The notes: generated by a model not told the origin, from the letters alone. A stretch of DNA of 5,506 bases from Rhodoferax sp. (GCA_028292305.1 JAQGMQ010000747.1:1-5506); one strand, 5' to 3'; positions 1 to 5,427 are shown, counted from the stretch's first letter. Made by a program: numbers and translations.

Positions 1-389
1 AACACGCGCCGCACAACTCGGTCGCGCTGGCCAACTCGGGCTTCGTGCAGGTCGAGCTGATCCAGACGCGCAACGAGGTGCCCTCGATGTACCGCGACTT
101 CCAGCAGGCCGGGCGCACGGGCTTGCAGCATGTCGCCTACTGGACCTCGGACTACGACGCCGACCTCGAGCGCCTGCTGCGCCAGGGCTTCGAGCCGGTG
201 ATGAGCGGCGAGGTCGGCGAGCGCGGGCGCTTCATCTATTTCGACACCGAGTACCACCCGGGCACGGTGATCGAGCTGTCGGAAGTGGCCGGCCCCAAGG
301 GCAAGATGTTCGACCTGATCCGCGCCTCGTCGCAGGGTTGGGACGGCCAGGACCCGGTGCGGCCGTTCCCCGACCTGAGCAAGCTGTGA
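1..389 (+). CDS. VOC-superfamily (glyoxalase/bleomycin-resistance fold) protein, 3' part only
   Basis: The reading frame is open from the left edge (first full codon at 3) to a TGA at 387-389, giving 128 visible residues. The start lies outside the window. A GTG at 45 is in frame, but the residues before it (HAPHNSVALANSG) continue the fold, so it is not a credible start. The visible part looks like the end of one beta-alpha-beta-beta-beta module (FVQVELIQ, whose Glu is a likely metal ligand) followed by a second module. In the second module, GLQHVAYW supplies a His and TVIELSE a Glu at the usual metal-ligand places. VOC proteins bind a divalent metal and catalyse isomerisation, epimerisation, lyase or dioxygenase chemistry on oxyanion-bearing substrates. 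The exact reaction cannot be read from the sequence. The next gene starts 5 bases after the stop, so it probably shares an operon with the RuBisCO-like protein and acts on a related sugar acid. The family call is secure; the role is inference. Confidence 0.85.
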   Translation, partial: HAPHNSVALANSGFVQVELIQTRNEVPSMYRDFQQAGRTGLQHVAYWTSDYDADLERLLRQGFEPVMSGEVGERGRFIYFDTEYHPGTVIELSEVAGPKGKMFDLIRASSQGWDGQDPVRPFPDLSKL

Positions 390-394
390 CCGGC

Positions 395-1672
395 ATGCCC
401 ACCGTGATGGCCACCGACCACATCCTCGCCAGCTACACCATCGAGACCCCGCTCGACCCGGCCCAGGTCGCCGAGGTCATGGCGGGCGAACAGTCCAGCG
501 GCACCTTCACCCGCGTGCAGGGCGAGACCGATGAACTGCGCGCCCGCTCCCGCGCCGTCGTGCAGCGCATCGACGAACTGGAATCGGTGGCGGCGCCCAG
601 CCTGCCGAACGCCTTGCTCGAACGCCAGGGCCGCACCGGCCCATGGCGCCGCGCACGGGTGCACATCGCCTACCCAACGGTCAACATCGGCGGCAACCTG
701 CCCACGCTGGCTGCCACCGTGGCCGGCAACCTGTACGACCTGGGCGAAGTCACCGGTCTGCGGCTGGAGACTTTGCAGCTGCCGGCCGCCTACCGCGCCA
801 GGTTCGATATGCCGCAGGTCGGCATCGCCGGCACACGGCGCATCACCGGCGTGGCGCAGGGCGCGCTGGTGGGCACCATCATCAAGCCCAACGTCGGCTT
901 CTCCAGCGCCCAGACGGCCGCGCTGGTGCGCACGTTGTGCGAGGCCGGCGTCGACTTCATCAAGGACGACGAAGTCTGCGCCGACCCGGCCCATGCGCCG
1001 CTGGCCGAACGCATCCCCGCCGTGATGGCCGTGGTGCGCGACCACCAGCAGCGCACCGGCAAACACGTGATGGTGGCCTTCAACATCACCGACGAGACCG
1101 ACGCCATGAAGCGCCACGCCGACCTGGTGCAAAAGGAAGGCGGCAGCTGTGTCATGGCCAGCATCAACTGGTGCGGCCATTCGGGCATGCAGACCTTGCG
1201 CCGCCATACGCCGCTGGCCGTGCACGCGCACCGCAACGGCTTCGGCGCGCTGTCGCGGCATCCGCTGCTCGGCATCTCGTTCCAGGCCTACCAGACGCTG
1301 TGGCGCCTGGCCGGCGTCGACCACATGCACGTGCACGGCCGGCAGGGCAAGTTCGCCCAGGCCGACAGCGAAGTGATCTCTTCCGCTCGCGACTGCTACA
1401 CGCCGCTGGCCGATGCGGTGGACGACCGGGTCATGCCCGCGTTTTCATCCGGCCAATGGGCCGGCACCGTGCCCGCCACCTGGGACGCGATCGGCAGCGA
1501 CGACCTGCTGTTCATGTCGGGCGGCGGCATCCTGGCCCACCCCGACGGGCCGGCGGCAGGCGTGACCAGCATCCGCCAGGCCTGGACGGCCGTGCGCGCC
1601 GGCACCCCGTTGGCCGAGTTCGCGGCCCACGCACCCGAGCTGGCGCGTGCGCTGGCCTTCTTCGGAAAGTGA
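395..1672 (+). CDS. RuBisCO-like protein, probably a 3-oxo-isoapionate-4-phosphate decarboxylase (OiaX) or transcarboxylase/hydrolase (OiaT)
   Basis: This 425-residue protein belongs to the RuBisCO large-subunit superfamily. Canonical active-site positions can be matched by eye (spinach numbers in brackets): E32 in GEQSSGTF (E60), N112 in AGNLYD (N123), K164 in GTIIKPNVG (K175), K190-D191-D192-E193 (K201 to E204), H279-R280 (H294-R295), H312 in DHMHVH (H327), K319 in GRQGK (loop 6 K334), S351 (S379), and the phosphate-site glycines 376-378 in SGGGILAHP. The carbamylated-lysine metal site therefore looks intact, unlike in many RuBisCO-like proteins. The next gene is a DUF1537 kinase, the arrangement known from D-apionate catabolism. 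There OiaX turns 3-oxo-isoapionate 4-phosphate into L-erythrulose 1-phosphate and CO2, while OiaT gives 3-phosphoglycerate and glycolate. I cannot tell which applies. CO2-fixing RuBisCO is unlikely: no small subunit or phosphoribulokinase gene is present. ATG 395 fits translational coupling to the stop at 387-389. ATG 407 is an alternative, and neither has a clear Shine-Dalgarno sequence. Confidence 0.88.
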   Translation: MPTVMATDHILASYTIETPLDPAQVAEVMAGEQSSGTFTRVQGETDELRARSRAVVQRIDELESVAAPSLPNALLERQGRTGPWRRARVHIAYPTVNIGGNLPTLAATVAGNLYDLGEVTGLRLETLQLPAAYRARFDMPQVGIAGTRRITGVAQGALVGTIIKPNVGFSSAQTAALVRTLCEAGVDFIKDDEVCADPAHAPLAERIPAVMAVVRDHQQRTGKHVMVAFNITDETDAMKRHADLVQKEGGSCVMASINWCGHSGMQTLRRHTPLAVHAHRNGFGALSRHPLLGISFQAYQTLWRLAGVDHMHVHGRQGKFAQADSEVISSARDCYTPLADAVDDRVMPAFSSGQWAGTVPATWDAIGSDDLLFMSGGGILAHPDGPAAGVTSIRQAWTAVRAGTPLAEFAAHAPELARALAFFGK

Positions 1673-1686
1673 TCACCAGCTGGTGA
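1673..1686. promoter_or_regulatory. 14-base perfect palindrome at the RuBisCO-like/kinase junction, covering the kinase ribosome-binding site
   Basis: TCACCAGCTGGTGA reads the same on both strands and begins on the base after the RuBisCO-like stop codon. In RNA it could fold as a 5-bp stem (UCACC/GGUGA) with an AGCU loop. The right arm, GGTGA at 1682-1686, is also the best Shine-Dalgarno match for the kinase ATG at 1694, with 7 bases between them. Folding would hide this site, and ribosomes finishing the upstream gene would open it, which would couple kinase translation to that gene. The palindrome is seen directly; the coupling role is inference, and the stem is short. A protein-binding site is the alternative reading. 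Confidence 0.4.
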
Positions 1687-1693
1687 CTTCTCC

Positions 1694-2989
1694 ATGACGG
1701 CTCGCATCGTTTTCTACGGCGACGACTTCACCGGTGCCACCGACACGTTGGCCAATGCGGCGAGCGTCGGCCTGCGGACCGTGTTGTTCCTGGGCGTCCC
1801 CACGGAGGCCCAACTGGCGCGGGCCGGCCCGCTGGATTGCATCGGCATCGCCGGCGCGGCACGGGCCATGTCGCCCGCCGAGATGCTGGCCGAACTCGTG
1901 CCCGTGGGCCGGTTCTTCGAAGCCAGCGGGGCGCGGGTGCTGCACTACAAGACCTGTTCCACCTTCGACAGCGCACCCCATGTGGGCAGCATCGGCCAGG
2001 CCATCAACGTGCTGCGCCCGTTTGCCGCCAACCCGTTCGTGCCCGTGGTCGGCGGGCAGCCCAACCTGGGGCGCTACTGCGTATTCGGCAACCTGTTCGC
2101 CGCGGCGGGCAGCGGCGGCGCGGTGCACCGCATCGACCGGCACCCGACCATGAGCCGCCACCCGGTAACGCCCATGCACGAGGCCGACCTGCGACGCCAT
2201 CTGGCGCTGCAGGGGCTGGCACAGGTGGCGGGTATCGACTACACGGCTTACGACGCACCGATGTCCGCAGTGGATGACAAGCTGGCCGCGTTGCTGGCCA
2301 CGCAGCCCGACGCCGTGCTGCTGGACGTGGCCGCGCCCGCGCACCTGGCCCACGTCGGCCGGCTGGTGTGGCAACACGCGTGGCAACAGCCGCTGTTGGC
2401 CGCCGGGCCGAGCAGCGTGGTGCAGGCGCTGGCCGCGCATTGGGGACTGGCTGCCCACGGCGACGCCGTTGACCTCGCCGCCGCCGTTGGCCCGGTGCTG
2501 GTGCTGGCAGGCAGCCTGTCGCCCCTCACCGCGCAACAGGTGCGTGCGGCCACGTCGTACACACCGATCGCGCTGGACGCGGCGCAACTCGCCCACACAG
2601 GCTACCGCCAACGCATGGCCGACGAGGTCGCCGCCCTGCTGCGCGCCGGCCGCAGCGTGCTGGCCTGCACCTCGCGCGAAGGCGCCGCCACCGCGGGTGT
2701 GCCCGCCGGCTCGCGCTCGCTGGCCGAAGCCTCGGGCCGCTGGCTGGCCCAGGTGTTGGCGGCCGCGCCACTGCGCCGGGTGGGCATTGCCGGCGGCGAC
2801 ACCTCGAGCCTGGCCGTGCAGGCCCTGGACGCCTGGGGTCTGTCGCACCTGCGGCAGGTGGCACCGGGCCTGGCCCTGTGCCGCGTGCACAGCGACCGGC
2901 CCGCGCTCGACGGCATGGAGATCGTGCTCAAGGGTGGCCAGATGGGCCCGGTCGACCTGTTCGAACGACTGCTGCACGGCAGCCGCTGA
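1694..2989 (+). CDS. oiaK: Four-carbon acid sugar kinase family (DUF1537) protein, probable 3-oxo-isoapionate kinase
   Basis: This 431-residue protein shows the two-domain pattern of the DUF1537 kinases. The N-terminal sugar-acid-binding domain opens with FYGDDFTGATD (residues 7-17, the DDxTGAxD signature). It continues with YKTCSTFDS (85-93), VVGGQPNLGRY (118-128) and HPTMSRHPVTPM (150-161). The C-terminal nucleotide-binding domain starts near VLAGSLSPLTAQQ (270-282) and carries GIAGGDTSS (364-372) and LKGGQMG (412-418). The family phosphorylates sugar acids with ATP (D-threonate, D-erythronate, 2-oxo-tetronate, 3-oxo-isoapionate). The gene directly upstream encodes a RuBisCO-like protein. 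That partnership points to 3-oxo-isoapionate 4-phosphate as the product and so to OiaK. The start at ATG 1694 is supported by the GGTGA at 1682-1686, which lies inside a palindrome. No U-tract terminator follows: only a 5-bp GGCGG/CCGCC stem occurs at 3000-3016. The family call is very safe; the substrate rests on gene context. Confidence 0.85.
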   Translation: MTARIVFYGDDFTGATDTLANAASVGLRTVLFLGVPTEAQLARAGPLDCIGIAGAARAMSPAEMLAELVPVGRFFEASGARVLHYKTCSTFDSAPHVGSIGQAINVLRPFAANPFVPVVGGQPNLGRYCVFGNLFAAAGSGGAVHRIDRHPTMSRHPVTPMHEADLRRHLALQGLAQVAGIDYTAYDAPMSAVDDKLAALLATQPDAVLLDVAAPAHLAHVGRLVWQHAWQQPLLAAGPSSVVQALAAHWGLAAHGDAVDLAAAVGPVLVLAGSLSPLTAQQVRAATSYTPIALDAAQLAHTGYRQRMADEVAALLRAGRSVLACTSREGAATAGVPAGSRSLAEASGRWLAQVLAAAPLRRVGIAGGDTSSLAVQALDAWGLSHLRQVAPGLALCRVHSDRPALDGMEIVLKGGQMGPVDLFERLLHGSR

Positions 2990-3050
2990 CGGCCGGCCTG
3001 GCGGGTCCGTTCCGCCGCGCATTCGCCGCTTTGCGCAGGTCCGTTTGATC

Positions 3051-3079
3051 TTTACAAAATCTCATCTGCGGGTTATGGC
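3051..3079 (+). promoter_or_regulatory. Candidate sigma-70-type promoter for the Spy/CpxP-like gene
   Basis: TTTACA at 3051-3056 and TATGGC at 3074-3079 are 17 bases apart and resemble -35 and -10 boxes. They sit in the most AT-rich stretch of the 172-base gap between the kinase and the secreted-protein gene, about 80 bases before the ATG at 3162. Just downstream, GCGAT-AC-ATCGC (3081-3092) is a near-perfect inverted repeat around the likely start of transcription and could be an operator. The -10 box is weak, so this is a candidate only. Confidence 0.35.
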
Positions 3080-3161
3080 GGCGATACATCGCTGCACGAA
3101 ACTTCCCTTCAACCTGAGACCGATGTGGGCATCAGGCGTCTTCTAGAAAGGAAGCACTCTC

Positions 3162-3716
3162 ATGCGTTCAACCTCCAACTTCTCGTTCAAGAACCTCGTG
3201 TTGGCCGGCATGCTGGCCACCGCAGGCCTGGCAGCTTCGGCACAGGGCGTGGCCCCTGCCGCGCCGGCCACACCGCCCGCCATGGCCGACAAGGCGGGTA
3301 CACCCCACGGCGCCCCTGGCGACCGCATGGGCCGGCACGACCCGGCCAAGATGCAGCAGGCCATGGCCAAGCGGGCCGCCGAACTCAAGGCCAAGCTGAA
3401 GCTGACGCCGGCCCAGGAACCCGCCTGGACCACGTTCACCACCAGCATGCAGCCACCCGCACCGCATGCCCGCATGGAACGCGGCGACATGGCCAAGCTG
3501 ACCACGCCCGAACGCATCGACAAGATGCGTGCGATGCGGGTCCAGCGCGATGCCGAGATGGACAAACGCGCCGACGCCGCAAAGACCTTCTACGCGGTGC
3601 TGACGCCCGAGCAGCAAAAGGTGTTCGACGCGAACGCCATGATGCGCCGCCCGGGTGGCCCTGAAGGCCACCGTGGTCGCCAGCACGGCGGCCCCGACGC
3701 GCAACCCAAGGGCTGA
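3162..3716 (+). CDS. Spy/CpxP-family (LTxxQ motif) periplasmic protein
   Basis: This 184-residue protein has a classic secretion signal. A basic start (MRSTSNFSFK) is followed by a hydrophobic stretch (residues 11-24) and a likely signal-peptidase I site, ASA before Q28. An Ala/Pro-rich linker (about 28-55) leads into a charged, Met-rich helical region. That region holds two LTxxQ repeats, LTPAQ at 81-85 and LTPEQ at 147-151, the hallmark of the Spy/CpxP family. The tail (162-184) is rich in Gly, His, Arg and Pro and probably disordered. Family members are small ATP-independent periplasmic chaperones or stress/metal sensors, often under envelope-stress two-component control. No histidine kinase or response regulator lies beside this one. 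The start is supported by the Shine-Dalgarno AAAGGAAG at 3147-3154. The gene probably forms its own transcription unit, with a promoter candidate upstream and a strong terminator 15 bases after the stop. The client protein or signal cannot be read from the sequence. Confidence 0.85.
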   Translation: MRSTSNFSFKNLVLAGMLATAGLAASAQGVAPAAPATPPAMADKAGTPHGAPGDRMGRHDPAKMQQAMAKRAAELKAKLKLTPAQEPAWTTFTTSMQPPAPHARMERGDMAKLTTPERIDKMRAMRVQRDAEMDKRADAAKTFYAVLTPEQQKVFDANAMMRRPGGPEGHRGRQHGGPDAQPKG

Positions 3717-3731
3717 ACAGCCTGAACCTTG

Positions 3732-3755
3732 AAAGGCCCTTCGGGGCCTTTTTTT
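3732..3755 (+). terminator. Rho-independent terminator with UUCG tetraloop
   Basis: AAAGGCCC (3732-3739) pairs perfectly with GGGCCTTT (3744-3751) across a TTCG loop (3740-3743). The closing C-UUCG-G is the very stable tetraloop. Seven T's run from 3749 to 3755. It ends transcription of the Spy/CpxP-like gene. On the minus strand the same stem is followed by only three U's, so it may stop the converging glutaredoxin-like transcript weakly at most. Confidence 0.9.
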
Positions 3756-3764
3756 ACGCCGGTA

Positions 3765-4127
3765 TCAGGCCAGCATGCGCTTCAGCTCGCCGCTCTGGAT
3801 CAGCCGCTCCAGGTCCGACGCGCCGCCCACCAGCGTGCCGCGCACGAACACCATCGGCAGCGTGGGCCAGCCGCACCACATCTTCAGCTTGGTGCGGTCG
3901 CGCCAGCCTCCGAAGTAGCTGCCGTAGCTGAGGTCATGGTGGGCGATACCGGCGGCATCCAGCATGCGGCGGGCCTGGCCGGGGTGGGGGTTCTGCGCCA
4001 TGCCGACGATGACCACCGCGTGTTGCGCAATGGCGGCCTGCACTTCGGCGACGATGGGCGCCACGGCGGCGACCTTCTGGCGCACGGATGGGTGGATGTG
4101 GTCTTCGTCGAGTACGGGACGCGGCAT
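3765..4127 (-). CDS. Glutaredoxin-like protein without the CGFS/CxxC active site
   Basis: This 120-residue protein aligns by eye along its length with monothiol glutaredoxins of the GrxD (Grx4) type: a helix, strand VVIVGMAQ (38-45), a helix, then WPTLPMVFVRGTLVGGASDLERL. The last part keeps the cis-proline motif (WPTLP, 87-91) and the GG.D glutathione-binding loop (101-105). Where GrxD has KGSPKLPSCGFS, this protein has a shorter AQNPHPGQ, so the catalytic Cys and the glutathione-contacting Lys are missing. The only cysteine is C85, just before WPTLP (KMWCGWP). Relative to GrxD, the segment before WPT carries an extra GSYFGGWRDRTKLK-like insertion. Ordinary thiol-disulfide or iron-sulfur carrier chemistry is therefore doubtful, and a binding or regulatory role is possible. 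The start at 4127 is set by a good Shine-Dalgarno sequence. The frame stays open upstream to 4400, but that stretch runs through the neighbour's terminator and is not protein-like. Confidence 0.82.
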   Translation of the reverse strand: MPRPVLDEDHIHPSVRQKVAAVAPIVAEVQAAIAQHAVVIVGMAQNPHPGQARRMLDAAGIAHHDLSYGSYFGGWRDRTKLKMWCGWPTLPMVFVRGTLVGGASDLERLIQSGELKRMLA

Positions 4128-4135
4128 GGCTGGAA

Positions 4136-4140
4136 TTCCT
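4136..4140 (-). promoter_or_regulatory. Ribosome-binding site that fixes the start of the glutaredoxin-like gene
   Basis: On the minus strand AGGAA (4140 to 4136) lies 8 bases before the ATG at 4127-4125. It is the only in-frame start with such a site. This rules against longer versions of the protein beginning at 4253 or 4400, whose coding stretch would have to cross the intrinsic terminator at 4224-4198. Confidence 0.7.
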
Positions 4141-4166
4141 GGGACATGGCACACGCCACGCGCCCG

Positions 4167-4196
4167 AGGATAACTGGGGCGGCAAAGCCCCCACAA
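4167..4196 (-). promoter_or_regulatory. Weak candidate promoter for the glutaredoxin-like gene
   Basis: Read on the minus strand, TTGTGG (4196 to 4191) and TATCCT (4172 to 4167) are separated by 18 bases, between the upstream gene's terminator and the glutaredoxin-like start. The TATCCT box matches four of six -10 consensus bases and the TTGTGG box three of six. It is suggested mainly because a terminator upstream implies the gene needs its own promoter. Confidence 0.2.
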
Positions 4197-4197
4197 G

Positions 4198-4224
4198 AAA
4201 AACCCGCCCGGGTCGGGGCGGGTT
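4198..4224 (-). terminator. Rho-independent terminator of the FkbM methyltransferase gene
   Basis: On the minus strand AACCCGCCC (4224 to 4216) pairs perfectly with GGGCGGGTT (4209 to 4201) across a 6-base loop. The run of T's covers 4202 to 4198, two of them in the stem. The other strand has no T run after the stem, so the element is directional. It lies 126 bases beyond the FkbM stop and 71 bases before the glutaredoxin-like start, which separates the two minus-strand genes into different transcription units. Confidence 0.85.
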
Positions 4225-4291
4225 GCAAGCGTCTCCACTGTTCTAGTTGTCATGGGCCCCCCGGCCCCGTCTCTTCTCTGCTCTCCTGCTG

Positions 4292-4343
4292 ATTGGACGC
4301 CGCGATTGTGAAAGTGCGGTGACGGCCCTTTGCCTTGTCCAAT
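4292..4343. repeat. Inverted repeat in the 3' untranslated region of the FkbM gene
   Basis: ATTGGAC (4292-4298) and GTCCAAT (4337-4343) are perfect inverted copies 38 bases apart, starting 7 bases beyond the FkbM stop codon on the minus strand. They could form the base of a stem-loop in the 126-base 3' tail that ends at the terminator. Apart from this repeat and the terminator I see no gene or recognisable motif between 4225 and 4350. Confidence 0.35.
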
Positions 4344-4350
4344 GCCGCGC

Positions 4351-5220
4351 TCAGTACGTGCGCAGCATCTCGTCGACCAGCGCGCTGTCGGGTTCGGCAT
4401 GCGCCAGGATGTCGTAGTAGTAGATGGTGCGGGTGCTGGTCTTCTGGTGCTGCCGCCAGGTGTATTCCATGAGCTGGAAGATCAGCGTGATGTCGCCGGT
4501 ACGGAGCAGTACCTCGCCGAAATTGTCGAACACCGTCCAATGGCCATAACCGGCCGACTGGAGCCAGGCCATGGTCTGCGTGTAACCCGCCTTCTGGTAG
4601 TCGAAGTCGCACTGGCATTCGAAGAACAGCAGCGGGTGCTGGGCCGCGATCGTGGCGTGTGCCGAATCCAGGATGTCGTAGTCGAAACCATCGACGTCGG
4701 ACTTGAGCAGCCGCACGTTGCCCAGTGCCAGCTCGGCGCAGATCGCATCCAGCGACCGCGACTGCTGCGTGCCACTGCCCACCACCGCATGTTTGGTGCC
4801 GCCCGTGCCTTCGAGCGATACGTTGTTGACGTTCTGGCCCACCAGCGATTTGACACTCTGGATCTGAAGCGCGGGAAATCTTCGCTGGATGACTTCGATG
4901 TTGCTGGTGAGGAAGTCGAAGAAGCGGTCGTCCGGCTCGATGCAGACATAGTCGAGTTGCTGGTTGAAGTCGACCATCGCCGCCAGCGTGTCGCCGCAGT
5001 TGGCGCCGACGTCGATCACCGTGGCGCGTTTCTCCAGGTACTTCGCGGCGTGTGGCAGGAAGCGGTCGTATTTCGGGTGCCGCAGCTGGAACAGCGGCAG
5101 CCGGTGGCCCGCGGGCAGCCGGATCGAAAAGTCGCCGTAGATCTTCTCGATGTCGGCATTTTCATTGCCGAACGACTTGTCCAGAAACTTCGAAAATGCC
5201 TGCTTGGTTTTGGTCAGCAT
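4351..5220 (-). CDS. FkbM-family S-adenosylmethionine-dependent methyltransferase
   Basis: This 289-residue protein shows the class I Rossmann methyltransferase layout of the FkbM family. Motif I is VIDVGANCGDT (residues 68-78), which binds S-adenosylmethionine. The acidic residue after the second strand is E95 in CIEPDD. The family's KxDxxG-type element is LKSDVDGFDYDIL (172-184), followed by PLLFFECQ (196-203). FkbM enzymes make O-methyl groups on polyketides, sugars and surface glycans; the substrate here is unknown. No glycosyltransferase or polyketide gene is visible beside it, so it appears as a single gene. ATG 5220 was chosen because the protein becomes family-like there and CAGGGA lies 6 bases upstream. 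A longer frame reaches back to 5352, but its extra residues are low-complexity and Pro/Arg-rich. Base composition differs from the left genes: some 60-base stretches are near 52% GC, while the kinase gene is well above 70%. This hints at transfer. The family call is strong. Confidence 0.88.
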   Translation of the reverse strand: MLTKTKQAFSKFLDKSFGNENADIEKIYGDFSIRLPAGHRLPLFQLRHPKYDRFLPHAAKYLEKRATVIDVGANCGDTLAAMVDFNQQLDYVCIEPDDRFFDFLTSNIEVIQRRFPALQIQSVKSLVGQNVNNVSLEGTGGTKHAVVGSGTQQSRSLDAICAELALGNVRLLKSDVDGFDYDILDSAHATIAAQHPLLFFECQCDFDYQKAGYTQTMAWLQSAGYGHWTVFDNFGEVLLRTGDITLIFQLMEYTWRQHQKTSTRTIYYYDILAHAEPDSALVDEMLRTY

Positions 5221-5427
5221 GGGAGGTCCCTGCGGTGTGCGGCGGTCAGTGTGGGCGGGTGTGCACGCTGCGGCAATAGGTGAAAGTCGGGGTGCTTTTT
5301 GTCCTCCTTTTGCAGGTTGCCAAATCAGGCGGCGGGGCGCCAGACCCACCACGCAGAAGCCTGTAAAACCCCATAACCGATACCATGGCGGTAACTCAGC
5401 CTTTTGTCGCCCTGCGCGCCTGTCTCC
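5221..5427. other. Divergent intergenic region between the FkbM gene and the right-hand gene
   Basis: These 207 bases must hold the start signals of both flanking genes. I found no convincing -35/-10 pair on either strand. On the minus strand a perfect anti-Shine-Dalgarno match, AAAGGAGGA (5310 to 5302), has no ATG, GTG or TTG at a usable distance. The region near 5361-5395 (TGTAAAACCCCATAACC) is locally AT-richer and is the most likely promoter zone for the + strand gene. Confidence 0.4.

Noticed and set aside
338..394. Upstream extension of the RuBisCO-like frame to a TTG at 338
   Set aside because: It would overlap the VOC coding region by about 50 bases, and the added residues (GRPGPGAAVPRPEQ) are not family-like.
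236..1336. Long open frame on the minus strand opposite the RuBisCO-like gene (366 codons)
   Set aside because: It is an antisense shadow caused by GC-rich third positions. Its product is low-complexity (His/Gly/Ala/Arg-rich) with no recognisable domain, while the + strand frame has a full set of RuBisCO motifs.
395..1672. Genuine CO2-fixing RuBisCO large subunit
   Set aside because: The protein is shorter than form I, loop 6 and the S379 region differ, no small subunit or phosphoribulokinase is present, and the neighbour is a sugar-acid kinase.
3000..3016. GGCGG/CCGCC stem after the kinase stop as a terminator
   Set aside because: The stem has only 5 pairs and no T tract follows, so it does not qualify as an intrinsic terminator.
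1673..3022. Long open frame on the minus strand opposite the kinase gene (449 codons)
   Set aside because: Although longer than the real gene, it lacks any recognisable motif and its composition is typical of reversed high-GC coding sequence. The + strand carries the clear DUF1537 kinase.
4128..4400. Amino-terminal extension of the glutaredoxin-like protein
   Set aside because: The frame is open but crosses the FkbM terminator and 3' region, and the internal ATG 4127 has a good ribosome-binding site.
4330..5283. Open frame on the + strand opposite the FkbM gene (317 codons)
   Set aside because: The minus strand encodes an unmistakable methyltransferase with SAM motifs, and the + frame is its shadow.
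5376..5393. ACCG/CGGT and TACC/GGTA inverted repeats before the right-hand gene as an operator
   Set aside because: The arms are only 4 bases long, which is expected by chance in this region.
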